Positions 16,178-25,743 are shown, counted from the stretch's first letter. The stretch is DNA of 64,000 bases from JABCPE02 sp963516475 (GCA_963516475.1 CAUQBR010000001.1:186001-250000), one strand, 5' to 3'. A program made the numbers and translations. The notes: generated by a model not told the origin, from the sequence alone.

Positions 16178-18319
16178 ATGAAGATTTTATATCAAAAACT
16201 AATCTCTTGTGTCGTTTTTAGTGTCTTTACGCTGAACTCCGCACAGGAAATCACTTTAAATAAAATACACTCAGGGTATTACAGAACCGAGTATATCTAT
16301 GGGATAAACTCCATGAACGATGGAGAACACTACACCATTTTGGAAAAAGATGGAATCGTAAAATATTCCTACAAAACAGGAAAAAAAATAGAAACCATCT
16401 TAGAGGCTAAGATACAGGACTATACATTTTCTCACGATGAGAGTAAAGTGCTGGTTCTGAACGAACAACAGCCCATCTACCGCCATTCTTTCTTAGGAAA
16501 ATACCATGTAGTAAATCTAAGTAAAAACGGAAAAATAACTGCCTTAAACAACGGAAACTGGGTTCAGGAACCTAAATTCTCTCCTGATGGAAGATTCGTT
16601 GCTTTTATCTCTGGAAATAATCTTTATTACCAAGATCTCAGCTCTGAAAAAATCACCCAAATCACTTTCGATGGTGAGAAAAACAAAATCATCAATGGAC
16701 TTGCAGATTGGGTGTATGAGGAGGAATTCGGGCATGCAGATATGTACCAATGGGCAAAAAACAGCGAAAGTCTGGTTTTCGTGAAATTTGATGAAAGCCA
16801 AGTTAAAGAAATGAACATGCAGGTTTTCAATGGAAATCTGTATCCGCAGGATTTTCGTTTCAAATATCCGAAAGCTGGAGAAGAAAACTCAAAAGTTTCG
16901 GTATACGCCTATGATTTAAAACTAAATAAATCCACGCAAATCAATCTTACTAACTTTGAAGCTTACTATATTCCACAAGTTTTCCAGACTGCACAGCCTA
17001 ATGAAATAGCGATAGTGACTTCCAACAGACATCAGAACAAGCTGGAAATCATCAAGATAAATACTAAAAACTATTCTACCAAGAAAATCCTAACCGAAAC
17101 GGATGCCGCTTGGATAGAAACAGACAATCTTTCTTTGGAATTTTTGGAGGACAATTCTTTCCTTTGGGCTTCGGAAAGAGATGGTTTCAGACATTTTTAC
17201 TGGTACACACCTGACGGAAAACTCAAAAAACAAATCACCAAAGGCAACTGGGAAATCACTGACTACTATGGTTTTAGCCCAAAAAATTCTGAAATCTTGG
17301 TGCAGACTACTGAAAAAGGCAGCACCAACAGAGTGGTGAGCAAAATAAACATCAAAACAGGGAAAAAACAGATAGTTTCTGAATTGAATGGAACTAATAA
17401 TGCTGATTTCAGTAAGTCTTTCCAATATTTCATCAACACGCATTCTTCCGCAGAACAGCCGAATACTTACACTTTGAGGGATTTTAATGGAAAAACTCTA
17501 CGAGAATTACAGAATAATAATTCAGCACTGAAAAAACTGCAATCGGATGGTTTCGTAACCAAAGAATTTTTCCAAATTCCAAACAAAAACGGCGACCAAA
17601 TGAATGCTTGGATGATAAAACCCAAAGACTTCTCGCCTAACAAGAAATATCCTGTGCTGATGTACCAGTATTCTGGGCCTGGTTCCCAGCAGGTAAGCAA
17701 TGTTTGGGACGGCAGAAACGCAATTTGGTTTAACCTTTTGGCTCAAAAAGGATACATTGTGCTCTGCGTGGATGGGCGAGGAACGGGCTATCGTGGAACG
17801 AAGTATAAGAAAGCAACTTACAAGAATTTAGGAAAATACGAGATAGAAGACCAAATCGCTGCTGCGCAATGGGTTGGCTCACAGAGCTTTGTAGATGCTG
17901 GGCGAATTGGGATATTTGGATGGAGTTTTGGTGGATATATGGCAAGTCTGGCGATGACCAAAGGAGCGGATGTTTTCAAGGTAGGAATCGCTGTGGCACC
18001 AGTAACCACTTGGCGTTATTACGATACTATCTATACTGAAAGATATCTGCAAACTCCACAAGAAAACCCACAAGGATACGACGAAAACTCGCCTATCAAT
18101 TTTGCTGGTCTAATGAAAGGGAAATACCTGCTAATCCATGGAACAGCAGATGACAATGTCCACTATCAAAATGCAATAGAAATGGCGGAGGCTCTTATTC
18201 AGAAAAACAAAGAGTTTGAGTTCATGACCTATCCAGACAAAAACCATGGAATTTATGGTGGAAACACTAGACTACATCTATACCAAAAAATGACAAACTT
18301 TATTTTAAATAATCTATAA
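16178..18319 (+). CDS. Dipeptidyl peptidase IV (S9 family)
   Basis: Secreted serine exopeptidase that cleaves X-Pro/X-Ala dipeptides from peptide N-termini. 713 aa: signal peptide at 1-22 (ending LNSAQ), eight-bladed propeller to about 480, then an alpha/beta hydrolase domain. The DPP4-specific double-Glu motif DWVYEEE is at 177-183, which binds the free peptide amino group and separates DPP4 from other S9 peptidases. The triad is Ser583 (GWSFGG), the Asp in HGTADDNV near 658 and His690 (KNHG). Two bases separate it from a peptide/proton symporter gene, so the two form an operon for extracellular peptide use. Confidence 0.94.
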   Translation: MKILYQKLISCVVFSVFTLNSAQEITLNKIHSGYYRTEYIYGINSMNDGEHYTILEKDGIVKYSYKTGKKIETILEAKIQDYTFSHDESKVLVLNEQQPIYRHSFLGKYHVVNLSKNGKITALNNGNWVQEPKFSPDGRFVAFISGNNLYYQDLSSEKITQITFDGEKNKIINGLADWVYEEEFGHADMYQWAKNSESLVFVKFDESQVKEMNMQVFNGNLYPQDFRFKYPKAGEENSKVSVYAYDLKLNKSTQINLTNFEAYYIPQVFQTAQPNEIAIVTSNRHQNKLEIIKINTKNYSTKKILTETDAAWIETDNLSLEFLEDNSFLWASERDGFRHFYWYTPDGKLKKQITKGNWEITDYYGFSPKNSEILVQTTEKGSTNRVVSKINIKTGKKQIVSELNGTNNADFSKSFQYFINTHSSAEQPNTYTLRDFNGKTLRELQNNNSALKKLQSDGFVTKEFFQIPNKNGDQMNAWMIKPKDFSPNKKYPVLMYQYSGPGSQQVSNVWDGRNAIWFNLLAQKGYIVLCVDGRGTGYRGTKYKKATYKNLGKYEIEDQIAAAQWVGSQSFVDAGRIGIFGWSFGGYMASLAMTKGADVFKVGIAVAPVTTWRYYDTIYTERYLQTPQENPQGYDENSPINFAGLMKGKYLLIHGTADDNVHYQNAIEMAEALIQKNKEFEFMTYPDKNHGIYGGNTRLHLYQKMTNFILNNL

Positions 18320-18321
18320 TT

Positions 18322-19974
18322 ATGAAAAACAAACATCCAAAAGGTTTACCCTATCTCTTCTTTACAGAAATGTGGGAAAGATTCGGTTATTATTTGATTT
18401 TAGGAATCTTCGTGTTGTATATGATTGATGCTGACAAGGGCGGTCTTGCCTTTGATAGCAAACATGCTGATGACATCTTCGGGACATTCATTGCCCTTAC
18501 CTACCTTACGCCTTTCCTTGGCGGGTTTCTTGCGGATCGACTGCTGGGATACATCAAGGCGATTTACATTGGCGGGGCACTTATGGGACTGGGATACATT
18601 GGTTTAGGACTTTTCAAAGATGTGTCCATGTTCTATGTATCCATGGGGCTGATAATCATTGGGAACGGATTCTTTAAACCAAGTATTTCTACACTTTTAG
18701 GAAATCTCTATTCTGACAACAAGTATAAAGCCAATAAAGATGCAGGATACAACATCTTCTACATGGGGATAAACATCGGGGCTTTTGTATGTAACATCAT
18801 TGCGGCTTATATGAGAAATAAATACGGCTGGGGCGAGGCTTTCGTGACGGCTGGCATAGGAATGTTTTTAGGTTTGATTATTTTCTCTTTTGGTAAAAAA
18901 CATGTGGTTCATGCCAATGTAATGAAACCTGTTCAAGAGGGCGATACCACTATCAGTTCCATCTTGGTAAAAGTATTCCTTCCTGCCATCATCGCGGGAG
19001 TTATCGGCTGGGTAATCCCTGGGAATATCTTTGGGTCGGATTCTACTGATGCCTTTATATTTGCGTGTATTCCTGTTATTTTATTCTATGTTTTTATTTA
19101 TGTCAGTGCAAATGCAGAGGACAAGAAACCTATCGGAGCCTTGTTGGCTATATTTGCGGTGAGTATGATGTTCTGGGCTGTATTTAAACAAAACGGAACT
19201 GCCCTTACCCGCTGGGCAAATTACTACACAGACAGAAGTGTTCCTGCTGCTTTAGAAAAGCCGCTGGAAAGCATCTATTTGGTTGATACAAAAGACTACA
19301 ACACAAAGGAAGTTGCAGTTCATGATAATCAGTTCCAAACTGTAAAAGGCGAAGATGGAAAACCTAAAAAAGAACAAGGAAAAGATATTTATTTCAAAAA
19401 TATAAATAAGGAACAAAGAGCCAAGCTGGAAGCCGATCCAGATAAGAAAGTATATCTCTACAATACCGAGCTGTTTCAGTCTATCAATCCTTTCTGGGTT
19501 ATCGCCCTTACACCTGTAGTGGTAGGCTTTTTTATGATGCTTCGTAGAAAAGACAAAGAGCCTTCCACTCCTACAAAGATAGTTTTGGGATTATTCCTGT
19601 CAGCTCTCAGCTGTCTTGTGATGGTAGGCGCTGTATATGCAGGAGATAATGGCGCTTACAAAGTATCACCACTTTGGCTGTTTGCTGCTTATGGAATCAT
19701 CACAGTAGGTGAGCTTTGCCTGTCTCCTATGGGACTTTCTCTGGTGTCTAAACTTTCTCCACCGAGAATCACTGCGCTGATGATGGGAGGATTTTTCCTT
19801 TCTACATCGATAGGAAACAAACTCTCTGGTATACTAGCAAGTATGTGGTACAGCTATGAAGACAAAGCCAATTTCTTTTGGGTAAATTTCGCCCTGCTGC
19901 TCATCGCTACCCTACTGGGAGTTGCCATCCTAAAACCACTAAATAAAGCCATGAAAGAAAAAGGCGTGAAATAA
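18322..19974 (+). CDS. POT/PTR-family peptide:H+ symporter
   Basis: 550-aa inner-membrane transporter of the proton-dependent oligopeptide family, importing di- and tripeptides. Seen: the N-terminal proton-coupling motif EMWERFGYY at 16-24, YNIFYMGINIGAF after the fourth helix, and FFLSTSIGNKLSG near the C-terminus. A soluble insertion of about 75 residues (about 310-390, rich in K, D and N) sits between membrane helices, longer than in E. coli Dtp proteins. It starts 2 bp after the DPP4 gene, matching protease and importer: DPP4 releases dipeptides and this transporter takes them up. Confidence 0.93.
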   Translation: MKNKHPKGLPYLFFTEMWERFGYYLILGIFVLYMIDADKGGLAFDSKHADDIFGTFIALTYLTPFLGGFLADRLLGYIKAIYIGGALMGLGYIGLGLFKDVSMFYVSMGLIIIGNGFFKPSISTLLGNLYSDNKYKANKDAGYNIFYMGINIGAFVCNIIAAYMRNKYGWGEAFVTAGIGMFLGLIIFSFGKKHVVHANVMKPVQEGDTTISSILVKVFLPAIIAGVIGWVIPGNIFGSDSTDAFIFACIPVILFYVFIYVSANAEDKKPIGALLAIFAVSMMFWAVFKQNGTALTRWANYYTDRSVPAALEKPLESIYLVDTKDYNTKEVAVHDNQFQTVKGEDGKPKKEQGKDIYFKNINKEQRAKLEADPDKKVYLYNTELFQSINPFWVIALTPVVVGFFMMLRRKDKEPSTPTKIVLGLFLSALSCLVMVGAVYAGDNGAYKVSPLWLFAAYGIITVGELCLSPMGLSLVSKLSPPRITALMMGGFFLSTSIGNKLSGILASMWYSYEDKANFFWVNFALLLIATLLGVAILKPLNKAMKEKGVK

Positions 19975-19982
19975 ACCAAAAC

Positions 19983-20013
19983 AAAAATACCACTTATTGA
20001 GTGGTATTTTTTT
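19983..20013. terminator. Bidirectional terminator
   Basis: A 12-bp stem (19983-19994 with 20000-20011), a 5-nt loop and T runs on both strands, between the convergent PTR and EamA genes. It overlaps the EamA stop codon. Confidence 0.85.
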
Positions 20014-20908
20014 TATTTTCTCTATCCGAAATATATGCTACAATAAACACCGTGGACAAGATAAAAGCAAACCCTATCGCATCCAAAAAGGAAAAAGGAT
20101 TTCCTAAAAATACTACAGAACATATCGTAGCTACCACAGGTTCTATACAGGCTATCATACTTGCTTTCGTAGGCCCTATAATTCCTACGCCTGACAGATA
20201 AAACAGAAACGCAAAGATACTTCCCAAAAGGACAATCAGTAATAAAAATACAATTACTACGATATCTACCTTCACGGGCTGTTCCCATGGCTTCGCGGTG
20301 ATAGAAAGTGCGATTCCGCCGATGAACATTCCCCATGCGATGACCACTGCCGTTCCATATTTCTTTAAAATCTCTGCTGGCTGCACCGTGTATATAACCA
20401 AAGTAATTGCCGAGAGCATTCCCCAAAACAGCGCCACAGAAGAAACCTTCAAAGTGCTCATATCTCCATGTGTAGCCAGAATAAACACTCCCAAAAGAGA
20501 TAAAAACAAAACGACCACCTCATAAGGCTTTGGTTTTCTTTTTTCTTTAAAACAAACATAAAGCAAAATAAGTGTAGGCCCAAAATACTGAAGCACCGTG
20601 GCAATGCCTGCATTAGAATGCTGTATCGTAGTGAAATAGGTATACTGTGTCCCCAGCATACCAAAAACCCCGAAGACAAAAACCCTTATCAAATCTTTAG
20701 TATTTCTAAAAATATCAAAGATTTTATTTTTATCCTTGGCATAAAGATAAACCAATAAAAAAATCCCTGCCAGCAAAAGCCTGTATGGAGTCAGCCAGTC
20801 AGATGTTACTCCTTTCTGCAAAAACAAAAACTCCGCAAAAGCCCCATTTATCCCCCACAGCGTAGCACCGATAGTTGTATAGATAAACCCTTTTTTCGAT
20901 TGATTCAT
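19994..20908 (-). CDS. EamA/DMT-family transporter
   Basis: 304 aa with ten predicted membrane spans arranged as two EamA repeats (about 8-145 and 160-297), the drug/metabolite transporter fold. The opening TTIGATLWGINGAFAEFLF and the GPTKASMIACIEPVVATI segment in repeat two are typical of EamA permeases. The substrate is unknown; relatives export amino acids or metabolites. It is the last gene of a four-gene minus-strand run after gpsA, the 90-aa and the DUF2846-like genes, with 15 bp to its neighbour. Confidence 0.85.
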   Translation of the reverse strand: MNQSKKGFIYTTIGATLWGINGAFAEFLFLQKGVTSDWLTPYRLLLAGIFLLVYLYAKDKNKIFDIFRNTKDLIRVFVFGVFGMLGTQYTYFTTIQHSNAGIATVLQYFGPTLILLYVCFKEKRKPKPYEVVVLFLSLLGVFILATHGDMSTLKVSSVALFWGMLSAITLVIYTVQPAEILKKYGTAVVIAWGMFIGGIALSITAKPWEQPVKVDIVVIVFLLLIVLLGSIFAFLFYLSGVGIIGPTKASMIACIEPVVATICSVVFLGNPFSFLDAIGFAFILSTVFIVAYISDRENKKNTTQ

Positions 20909-20923
20909 TTTTTTATTATCCTC

Positions 20924-21505
20924 TTATTTATCTCTTTGAGGTTTATCTGCATTTTTAAACTGCCAGCTAGGATCTAAATATTGTATCTTAGATGAATTCT
21001 TTTTCTTGAGGTCTTCATACTTTTCCATTGCCTGTTTAATATTTTCAGACTTATCTACATTAGTATTAAAGTCCGTTTGTTTAGTGTAGTGTTTTATAAC
21101 CTGATAAAATAATCTTCTATCTTTGAACTCATTTGGATTAAGTGGAGTTAAATTCACTCCTGCCACAACCACTCCCATCTGTCCTTTAGCGTTTATAACA
21201 TATACGCCATTAGGCTCTAGGTCAGCTTCTATAAAATCTCTATTTTCTGATGCTGCCCAAAATAAATGTTTTCCTGGCTCACACTCATATACCATATAAC
21301 TAAATCCATTCAACGCACCCAAGAACTTGTCTCCATCATATATTCTAAAATTTATAAGGTACCCCGCTCCTGATTTAACAATATAAACTAACGACTTCCC
21401 CTCAGATGGTTTGGCTATTTCTTGTGTCACCACTTTTTGAGAGAATAAACTTCCTGTTCCCAATACAAGGAATAAAATCAATAAAACTTTTCCAATGGTT
21501 TTCAT
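20924..21505 (-). CDS. Secreted DUF2846-like protein
   Basis: 193 aa with a signal peptide (MKTIGKVLLILFLVLGTGSL, cleavage near FSQ). The core has the pattern SLVYIVKSG, IYDGDKFLGALNGFSYMVYE, PGKHLFWA and EADLEPNGVYVI, resembling DUF2846 proteins, a small beta-rich periplasmic or lipoprotein family of unknown function; the match is from memory. The C-terminal 60 residues are charged and helical (KQAMEKYEDLKKKNSS). No lipobox cysteine is present. It lies in the gpsA operon. Confidence 0.7.
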   Translation of the reverse strand: MKTIGKVLLILFLVLGTGSLFSQKVVTQEIAKPSEGKSLVYIVKSGAGYLINFRIYDGDKFLGALNGFSYMVYECEPGKHLFWAASENRDFIEADLEPNGVYVINAKGQMGVVVAGVNLTPLNPNEFKDRRLFYQVIKHYTKQTDFNTNVDKSENIKQAMEKYEDLKKKNSSKIQYLDPSWQFKNADKPQRDK

Positions 21506-21528
21506 ATTATAACTATTTATTAAATTAA

Positions 21529-21801
21529 TTAATCTAAAAATCTATATGCCACGATTTTAAAATCAAAACTCACAGGTCTGAGACTCGCCAAATAATCTAC
21601 TCTTAAATATTTCTGAGATGAATACTCCTCCACCAGTTCGCCATTTTCATTATAATTAAAATTATTATTGGGAAGTTTGACAGAAGCTATCATTTCTCCT
21701 TTGTGCATTCCTTCTACCCAGCCTTTTTCATCATCTAATTCTATTTCGGACAGCAGGTCAGTTATGCCTTGTTTAGTGTTGTATTCTATGTATTCTTTCA
21801 T
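21529..21801 (-). CDS. Hypothetical protein
   Basis: 90 aa, acidic and soluble, with no signal or membrane span. Family not recognised. Its ATG lies one base after the gpsA stop and it is followed 23 bp later by the DUF2846-like gene, so it is very likely translated from the gpsA transcript. The LPNNNFNYNENGEL segment looks like a loop and the ends look like short beta strands. Confidence 0.6.
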   Translation of the reverse strand: MKEYIEYNTKQGITDLLSEIELDDEKGWVEGMHKGEMIASVKLPNNNFNYNENGELVEEYSSQKYLRVDYLASLRPVSFDFKIVAYRFLD

Positions 21802-21802
21802 T

Positions 21803-22807
21803 TTAATTTAGCTTTTGAACAAGTTTTGTAAATTCTTCTTCACAGTTTTTCTCTTCGTAAAGAATTCTATAAATATGCTGCACGATAGGAGTATCTATTT
21901 TATTGTTTTTAATAATCTGATAGATTCCGTTGGTAGCGTAGTAGCCCTCTGCCACCATGCTCATAGACTGGATAGCAGATTTCACCGTGTAGCCCTTCCC
22001 GATGTAGTTCCCAAACATTCTGTTTCTACTGAACAACGAGTAAGCCGTAACGAGCAAATCCCCGATGTATGAACTTTCATTGACATCTCTTGGCTCTGGA
22101 TATACCGCATCTAGAATTCTTTCCAGCTCCCGAACGGCATTAGAAATATATACCGCTTGGAAATTATCCCCATAGCCCAGCCCATTCGCCATTCCTGCGC
22201 CTATCGCATAGATATTTTTGAGGACTGCGCTGTATTCATTACCCAGAATATCATTACTTTGGTTGATTCTGATATATCGTGAAGACAACAAGTCGCTCAG
22301 CATCTGAGTGGTTTCCTTGCTGGCAGCCGCCACAGTAAGGAAAGACAATCGCTCCATGGCAACTTCTTCCGCATGGCACGGCCCTGCAAGAACGGCTTGG
22401 CTTCTGTATCCTATATTGAAGGTATCACGGAGATAATTCGCTACAATATCATTATGCTTTGGAACAATTCCTTTAATCACCGAAGCAAATACCTTCCCTG
22501 AATAATCACAAGTCATCTTCTCTATGGTATCCGCCAAATAGATGGATGGTGTTGCTAGAATAATCACATCGCAGGCTGTCACCAGCTCATTGATATCCAT
22601 TGTCAAAACCAATCGGTCTGGGTTAAATTTCACTGCGGTAAGATAGTGCGGATTGCTTCCTTGTGAAATCAGCGCCTCTCTTGTGCCGTCATTACGAAGC
22701 AGCCAATGAACTTTTTCGCAGTTTTCCATCAGCATTTTTACTACTGCGGTGGCGAAACTACCACTCCCAATAACCCCGATTTTTGGTAAATTTTTGTTCT
22801 CAGTCAT
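21803..22807 (-). CDS. gpsA: GpsA, glycerol-3-phosphate dehydrogenase
   Basis: NAD(P)H-dependent reduction of dihydroxyacetone phosphate to sn-glycerol-3-phosphate, the backbone for phospholipids; cytoplasmic. 334 aa. Rossmann loop GSGSFA at 14-19; LATPS near 84-88; the second-domain motif GPCHAEE at 142-148; catalytic Lys197 in AVLKNIYAIGAG; GLGYGDNFQA follows. It is first in a four-gene run with small unknown genes. A TACTTTGC-like box near 22830 could be its promoter, with a terminator hairpin just upstream separating it from clpB. Confidence 0.95.
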   Translation of the reverse strand: MTENKNLPKIGVIGSGSFATAVVKMLMENCEKVHWLLRNDGTREALISQGSNPHYLTAVKFNPDRLVLTMDINELVTACDVIILATPSIYLADTIEKMTCDYSGKVFASVIKGIVPKHNDIVANYLRDTFNIGYRSQAVLAGPCHAEEVAMERLSFLTVAAASKETTQMLSDLLSSRYIRINQSNDILGNEYSAVLKNIYAIGAGMANGLGYGDNFQAVYISNAVRELERILDAVYPEPRDVNESSYIGDLLVTAYSLFSRNRMFGNYIGKGYTVKSAIQSMSMVAEGYYATNGIYQIIKNNKIDTPIVQHIYRILYEEKNCEEEFTKLVQKLN

Positions 22808-22837
22808 GTTGTTTTTTATTTAAACCGCAAAGTAAAG

Positions 22838-22870
22838 AAAAAATCCTTCAAAATTGAAGGATTTTATTTT
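22838..22870. terminator. Terminator hairpin between clpB and gpsA
   Basis: AAAATCCTTC pairs with GAAGGATTTT around a short AT loop, with T runs on both strands. It would end the clpB transcript on the minus strand, after the inverted-repeat element at 22892-22967. Confidence 0.8.
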
Positions 22871-22891
22871 TGGATTTACACATTTAAAATA

Positions 22892-22967
22892 ACCATTTAG
22901 ACCCGCCATAAGGTTTCTATGAAAAAGAGCAATAACAAGATTAAATTATTCAGCAGGTCTAAATGGT
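22892..22967. repeat. 12-bp perfect inverted repeat, candidate structured RNA
   Basis: ACCATTTAGACC (22892-22903) and its exact complement GGTCTAAATGGT (22956-22967) enclose 52 nt. The element lies between the clpB stop and the terminator at 22838. On the minus strand it would be transcribed with clpB as a long closed stem with a large loop. Candidate roles are a 3'-UTR small RNA, an RNA-stability element or the remnant of a small mobile repeat; nothing in the sequence chooses between them. Confidence 0.5.
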
Positions 22968-22986
22968 CTTTATAACATTATAACAA

Positions 22987-25575
22987 TTACTCAGTAGGCC
23001 TGAAAACCAACTTGTTATCAAAACAATCTACTGTCACTCTCTCACCTTCTTTTATATTTCCAGCCAAAATCTCTTTTGAGAGTTTATTCAGAACTTCCTG
23101 CTGTACTACTCGTTTCAGTGGTCTAGCTCCAAATGCTGGGTCGTAGCCTTTTTTCAGAATGAAGTCTATCGCTTCCTGCGTTGTAGTCAAGATGATATTT
23201 CTGCTTTCCAGCATTTTGTTGATTCCTCTTAGTTGAAACTGAACGATTTTTCCGATTTCATTGTAGTTCAATGGTTGGAACAGCACCGTTTCATCTATTC
23301 TGTTGAGGAACTCTGGTCGTAGAGTTTGTTTCAACAAGTCAAATACTTCTTCTTTTGTTTTTTCAACAATTTCAGTTAAATTACTTTCATTAATTTTCTC
23401 AAAATTCTCTTGAATGATATGAGAACCAAGGTTGGAAGTCATGATGATGATGGTATTTTTAAAATTCACCACGCGACCTTTGTTGTCGGTCAATCGCCCA
23501 TCATCCAGCACTTGAAGCAAGGTATTGAACACATCTGGATGCGCTTTTTCTACCTCATCCAGAAGTACCACAGAATATGGCCTTCTTCTCACGGCTTCGG
23601 TCAGCTGTCCGCCCTCATCATAGCCCACATACCCTGGAGGCGCTCCTACCAATCTAGAAACGGAGTGTTTCTCCTGATATTCAGACATATCGATACGGGT
23701 CATATTATTTTCATCATCAAATAAGAACTCCGCCAAGGCTTTCGCTAACTCAGTTTTACCAACTCCCGTAGTTCCGAGGAAAAGGAAAGACCCGATAGGT
23801 TTTTTCTCATCATTCAGCCCTGCTCTGTTTCTTCGGATAGCATCGGCTACGGACTGTATAGCCTCCTCTTGCCCTACTACTCTTTTATGAAGTTCATCCT
23901 CCAAATGAAGCAGTTTTTCTCTTTCGGACTGAAGTAATTTAGTCACTGGAATTCCTGTCCATTTCGCCACCACTTCAGAGATATTTTCTGCGGTAACTTC
24001 CTCTTTTACAAGCTCATTCTGCTGATTCTGCATAGCCAGCTCTAGTTTTTGTAGCTCGTCTTCCTTGTCACGAAGTTTTCCATATTGTATCTCCGAAACT
24101 TTTGCATAATCGCCCATACGCTGAGCTCTTTCAGCTTCTAATTTCAGGCTTTCTATATCTTTTTTAATCTGAGTCAAATCCTCGGATTTCTGCTTTTCAC
24201 TAAGCCATTTTGCATTAATTTGGTTTCGCTCTTCTGTGATTTTCGCAATATCTTCTTTCAGATGGTCTATTTTAGTCTGGTTACCCTCTCTGGAAATCGC
24301 CGCCAGCTCTATCTCCATCTGCATAAGTTTTCTGTCTAAAACATCCAATTCCTCTGGTTTGGAATTGATTTCCATTCTTAATTTTGCAGAAGCCTCATCG
24401 ATTAGGTCAATGGCTTTATCCGGTAAAAATCTATCCGAAATATATCGCTGAGACATTTCTACCGCGGCTATGATGGCTTCATCTTTGATTCTAATTTTGT
24501 GGTGGAATTCATACTTGTCTTTGATTCCACGAAGAATAGAAATCGCTGATTCTGTGTCTGGCTCTTCCACCATTACTTTTTGGAAACGGCGTTCCAGAGC
24601 CTTGTCTTTCTCAAAGTATTTTTGATACTCGTTAAGCGTCGTTGCACCGATGGAACGAAGCTCTCCTCTCGCCAAAGCTGGTTTTAGGATATTCGCAGCA
24701 TCCATCGCTCCCTCGCCGCCGCCTGCACCTACAAGGGTGTGAATTTCATCAATGAAAAGGATAATCTGTCCATCAGATTTTATCACTTCATTTACTACGG
24801 ATTTTAGTCTTTCTTCAAACTCTCCTTTGTATTTCGCTCCTGCAATCAATGCTCCCATATCAAGTGAATAGAGCGTCTTGTCCATCAAGTTTTCTGGAAC
24901 ATCTCCACTGATGATTCTATGGGCTATTCCCTCAGCGATGGCAGTTTTACCCACTCCTGGCTCACCAATGAGAATAGGATTATTCTTGGTTCTTCGCGAA
25001 AGAATCTGCAGCACTCTTCGGATTTCTTCATCTCGCCCGATTACTGGGTCTAATTTCCCTTCCGCTGCCAGTTCATTGAAGTTTTTAGCATATTTATTAA
25101 GCGATTGGTAAGTCTCTTCTGAACTTGCCGAAGTCGCCTTTGAACCTTTTCTAAGTTCTTTGATTCCTCCTTCCAAAAGGGATTTGGTCACGCCCATGTC
25201 TTTCAACATCTGCGAAACGGAAGAACTCACCTCTAATAACGCCAGCCAAATATGCTCCAAAGTCACATACTCATCGCCCATTCTTTTAGCGATATTAGGC
25301 GCTTCCAGAAGGACTTTGCTGGCACTTTGAGAAAGATAAATGTTTCCGCCTTCCACTTTTGGGAGGCTTTCCAAAGATTCTCTGTTTCTTTGTCTTATCA
25401 AGTTAAGGTCGGCTTCTGCTTTTTTCATCAGAAAAGCCGAGATATTCTCATCTACTTGGAAAATTCCTTCCAATAGATGCTGAGGTTCTATACTCTGGTT
25501 GCCAAAATCCAAAGCAATCTGTTGTGCTTTTTGGATCGCTTCTTGTGATTTTACGGTATATTGATTTAGATTCAT
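22987..25575 (-). CDS. clpB: ClpB disaggregase
   Basis: Hexameric AAA+ chaperone that threads aggregated proteins together with DnaK/DnaJ/GrpE. 862 aa with the full ClpB layout: N-terminal Clp_N double repeat (1-145), AAA1 with Walker A GEPGVGKT at 204-211, the long coiled-coil M domain (about 400-525) that separates ClpB from ClpC/ClpA, AAA2 with GTTGVGKT at 601-608, and the C-terminal GARPLKRVVQ near 817. No CIRCE element is visible upstream, so HrcA control is not supported; two 12-bp direct repeats lie upstream at 25640 and 25683. Confidence 0.97.
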   Translation of the reverse strand: MNLNQYTVKSQEAIQKAQQIALDFGNQSIEPQHLLEGIFQVDENISAFLMKKAEADLNLIRQRNRESLESLPKVEGGNIYLSQSASKVLLEAPNIAKRMGDEYVTLEHIWLALLEVSSSVSQMLKDMGVTKSLLEGGIKELRKGSKATSASSEETYQSLNKYAKNFNELAAEGKLDPVIGRDEEIRRVLQILSRRTKNNPILIGEPGVGKTAIAEGIAHRIISGDVPENLMDKTLYSLDMGALIAGAKYKGEFEERLKSVVNEVIKSDGQIILFIDEIHTLVGAGGGEGAMDAANILKPALARGELRSIGATTLNEYQKYFEKDKALERRFQKVMVEEPDTESAISILRGIKDKYEFHHKIRIKDEAIIAAVEMSQRYISDRFLPDKAIDLIDEASAKLRMEINSKPEELDVLDRKLMQMEIELAAISREGNQTKIDHLKEDIAKITEERNQINAKWLSEKQKSEDLTQIKKDIESLKLEAERAQRMGDYAKVSEIQYGKLRDKEDELQKLELAMQNQQNELVKEEVTAENISEVVAKWTGIPVTKLLQSEREKLLHLEDELHKRVVGQEEAIQSVADAIRRNRAGLNDEKKPIGSFLFLGTTGVGKTELAKALAEFLFDDENNMTRIDMSEYQEKHSVSRLVGAPPGYVGYDEGGQLTEAVRRRPYSVVLLDEVEKAHPDVFNTLLQVLDDGRLTDNKGRVVNFKNTIIIMTSNLGSHIIQENFEKINESNLTEIVEKTKEEVFDLLKQTLRPEFLNRIDETVLFQPLNYNEIGKIVQFQLRGINKMLESRNIILTTTQEAIDFILKKGYDPAFGARPLKRVVQQEVLNKLSKEILAGNIKEGERVTVDCFDNKLVFRPTE

Positions 25576-25639
25576 AATTCTTTATTTTAAAAGTTATCTG
25601 AAATCTAAATTGCAAAAACCATTCTATTACACAAAATAA

Positions 25640-25694
25640 GACAAAATTTCCGAAAATGATTTGAAATTGATATTTTTGATATGACAAAATTTCC
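25640..25694. repeat. 12-bp direct repeats upstream of clpB
   Basis: GACAAAATTTCC occurs exactly at 25640-25651 and again at 25683-25694, 43 bp apart, in the 168-bp gap between uvrC and clpB. The copies are 65 and 108 bp upstream of the clpB start. They could be regulator sites, but the DNA is AT-rich and chance is possible. The rest of the gap shows no gene. Confidence 0.35.
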
Positions 25695-25743
25695 TAATAT
25701 TGGTTTTTATGAACTAAAATCAGGAACTTTATTCAATCTTCTT

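Noticed and set aside
17730..17945. Antisense frames inside the DPP4 gene, and similar long frames opposite ftsI, uvrC and pyk
   Set aside because: They shadow strongly conserved genes in another frame and lack promoters or recognisable motifs.
25576..25743. CIRCE/HrcA site upstream of clpB
   Set aside because: No TTAGCACTC-N9-GAGTGCTAA or near match in the gap.
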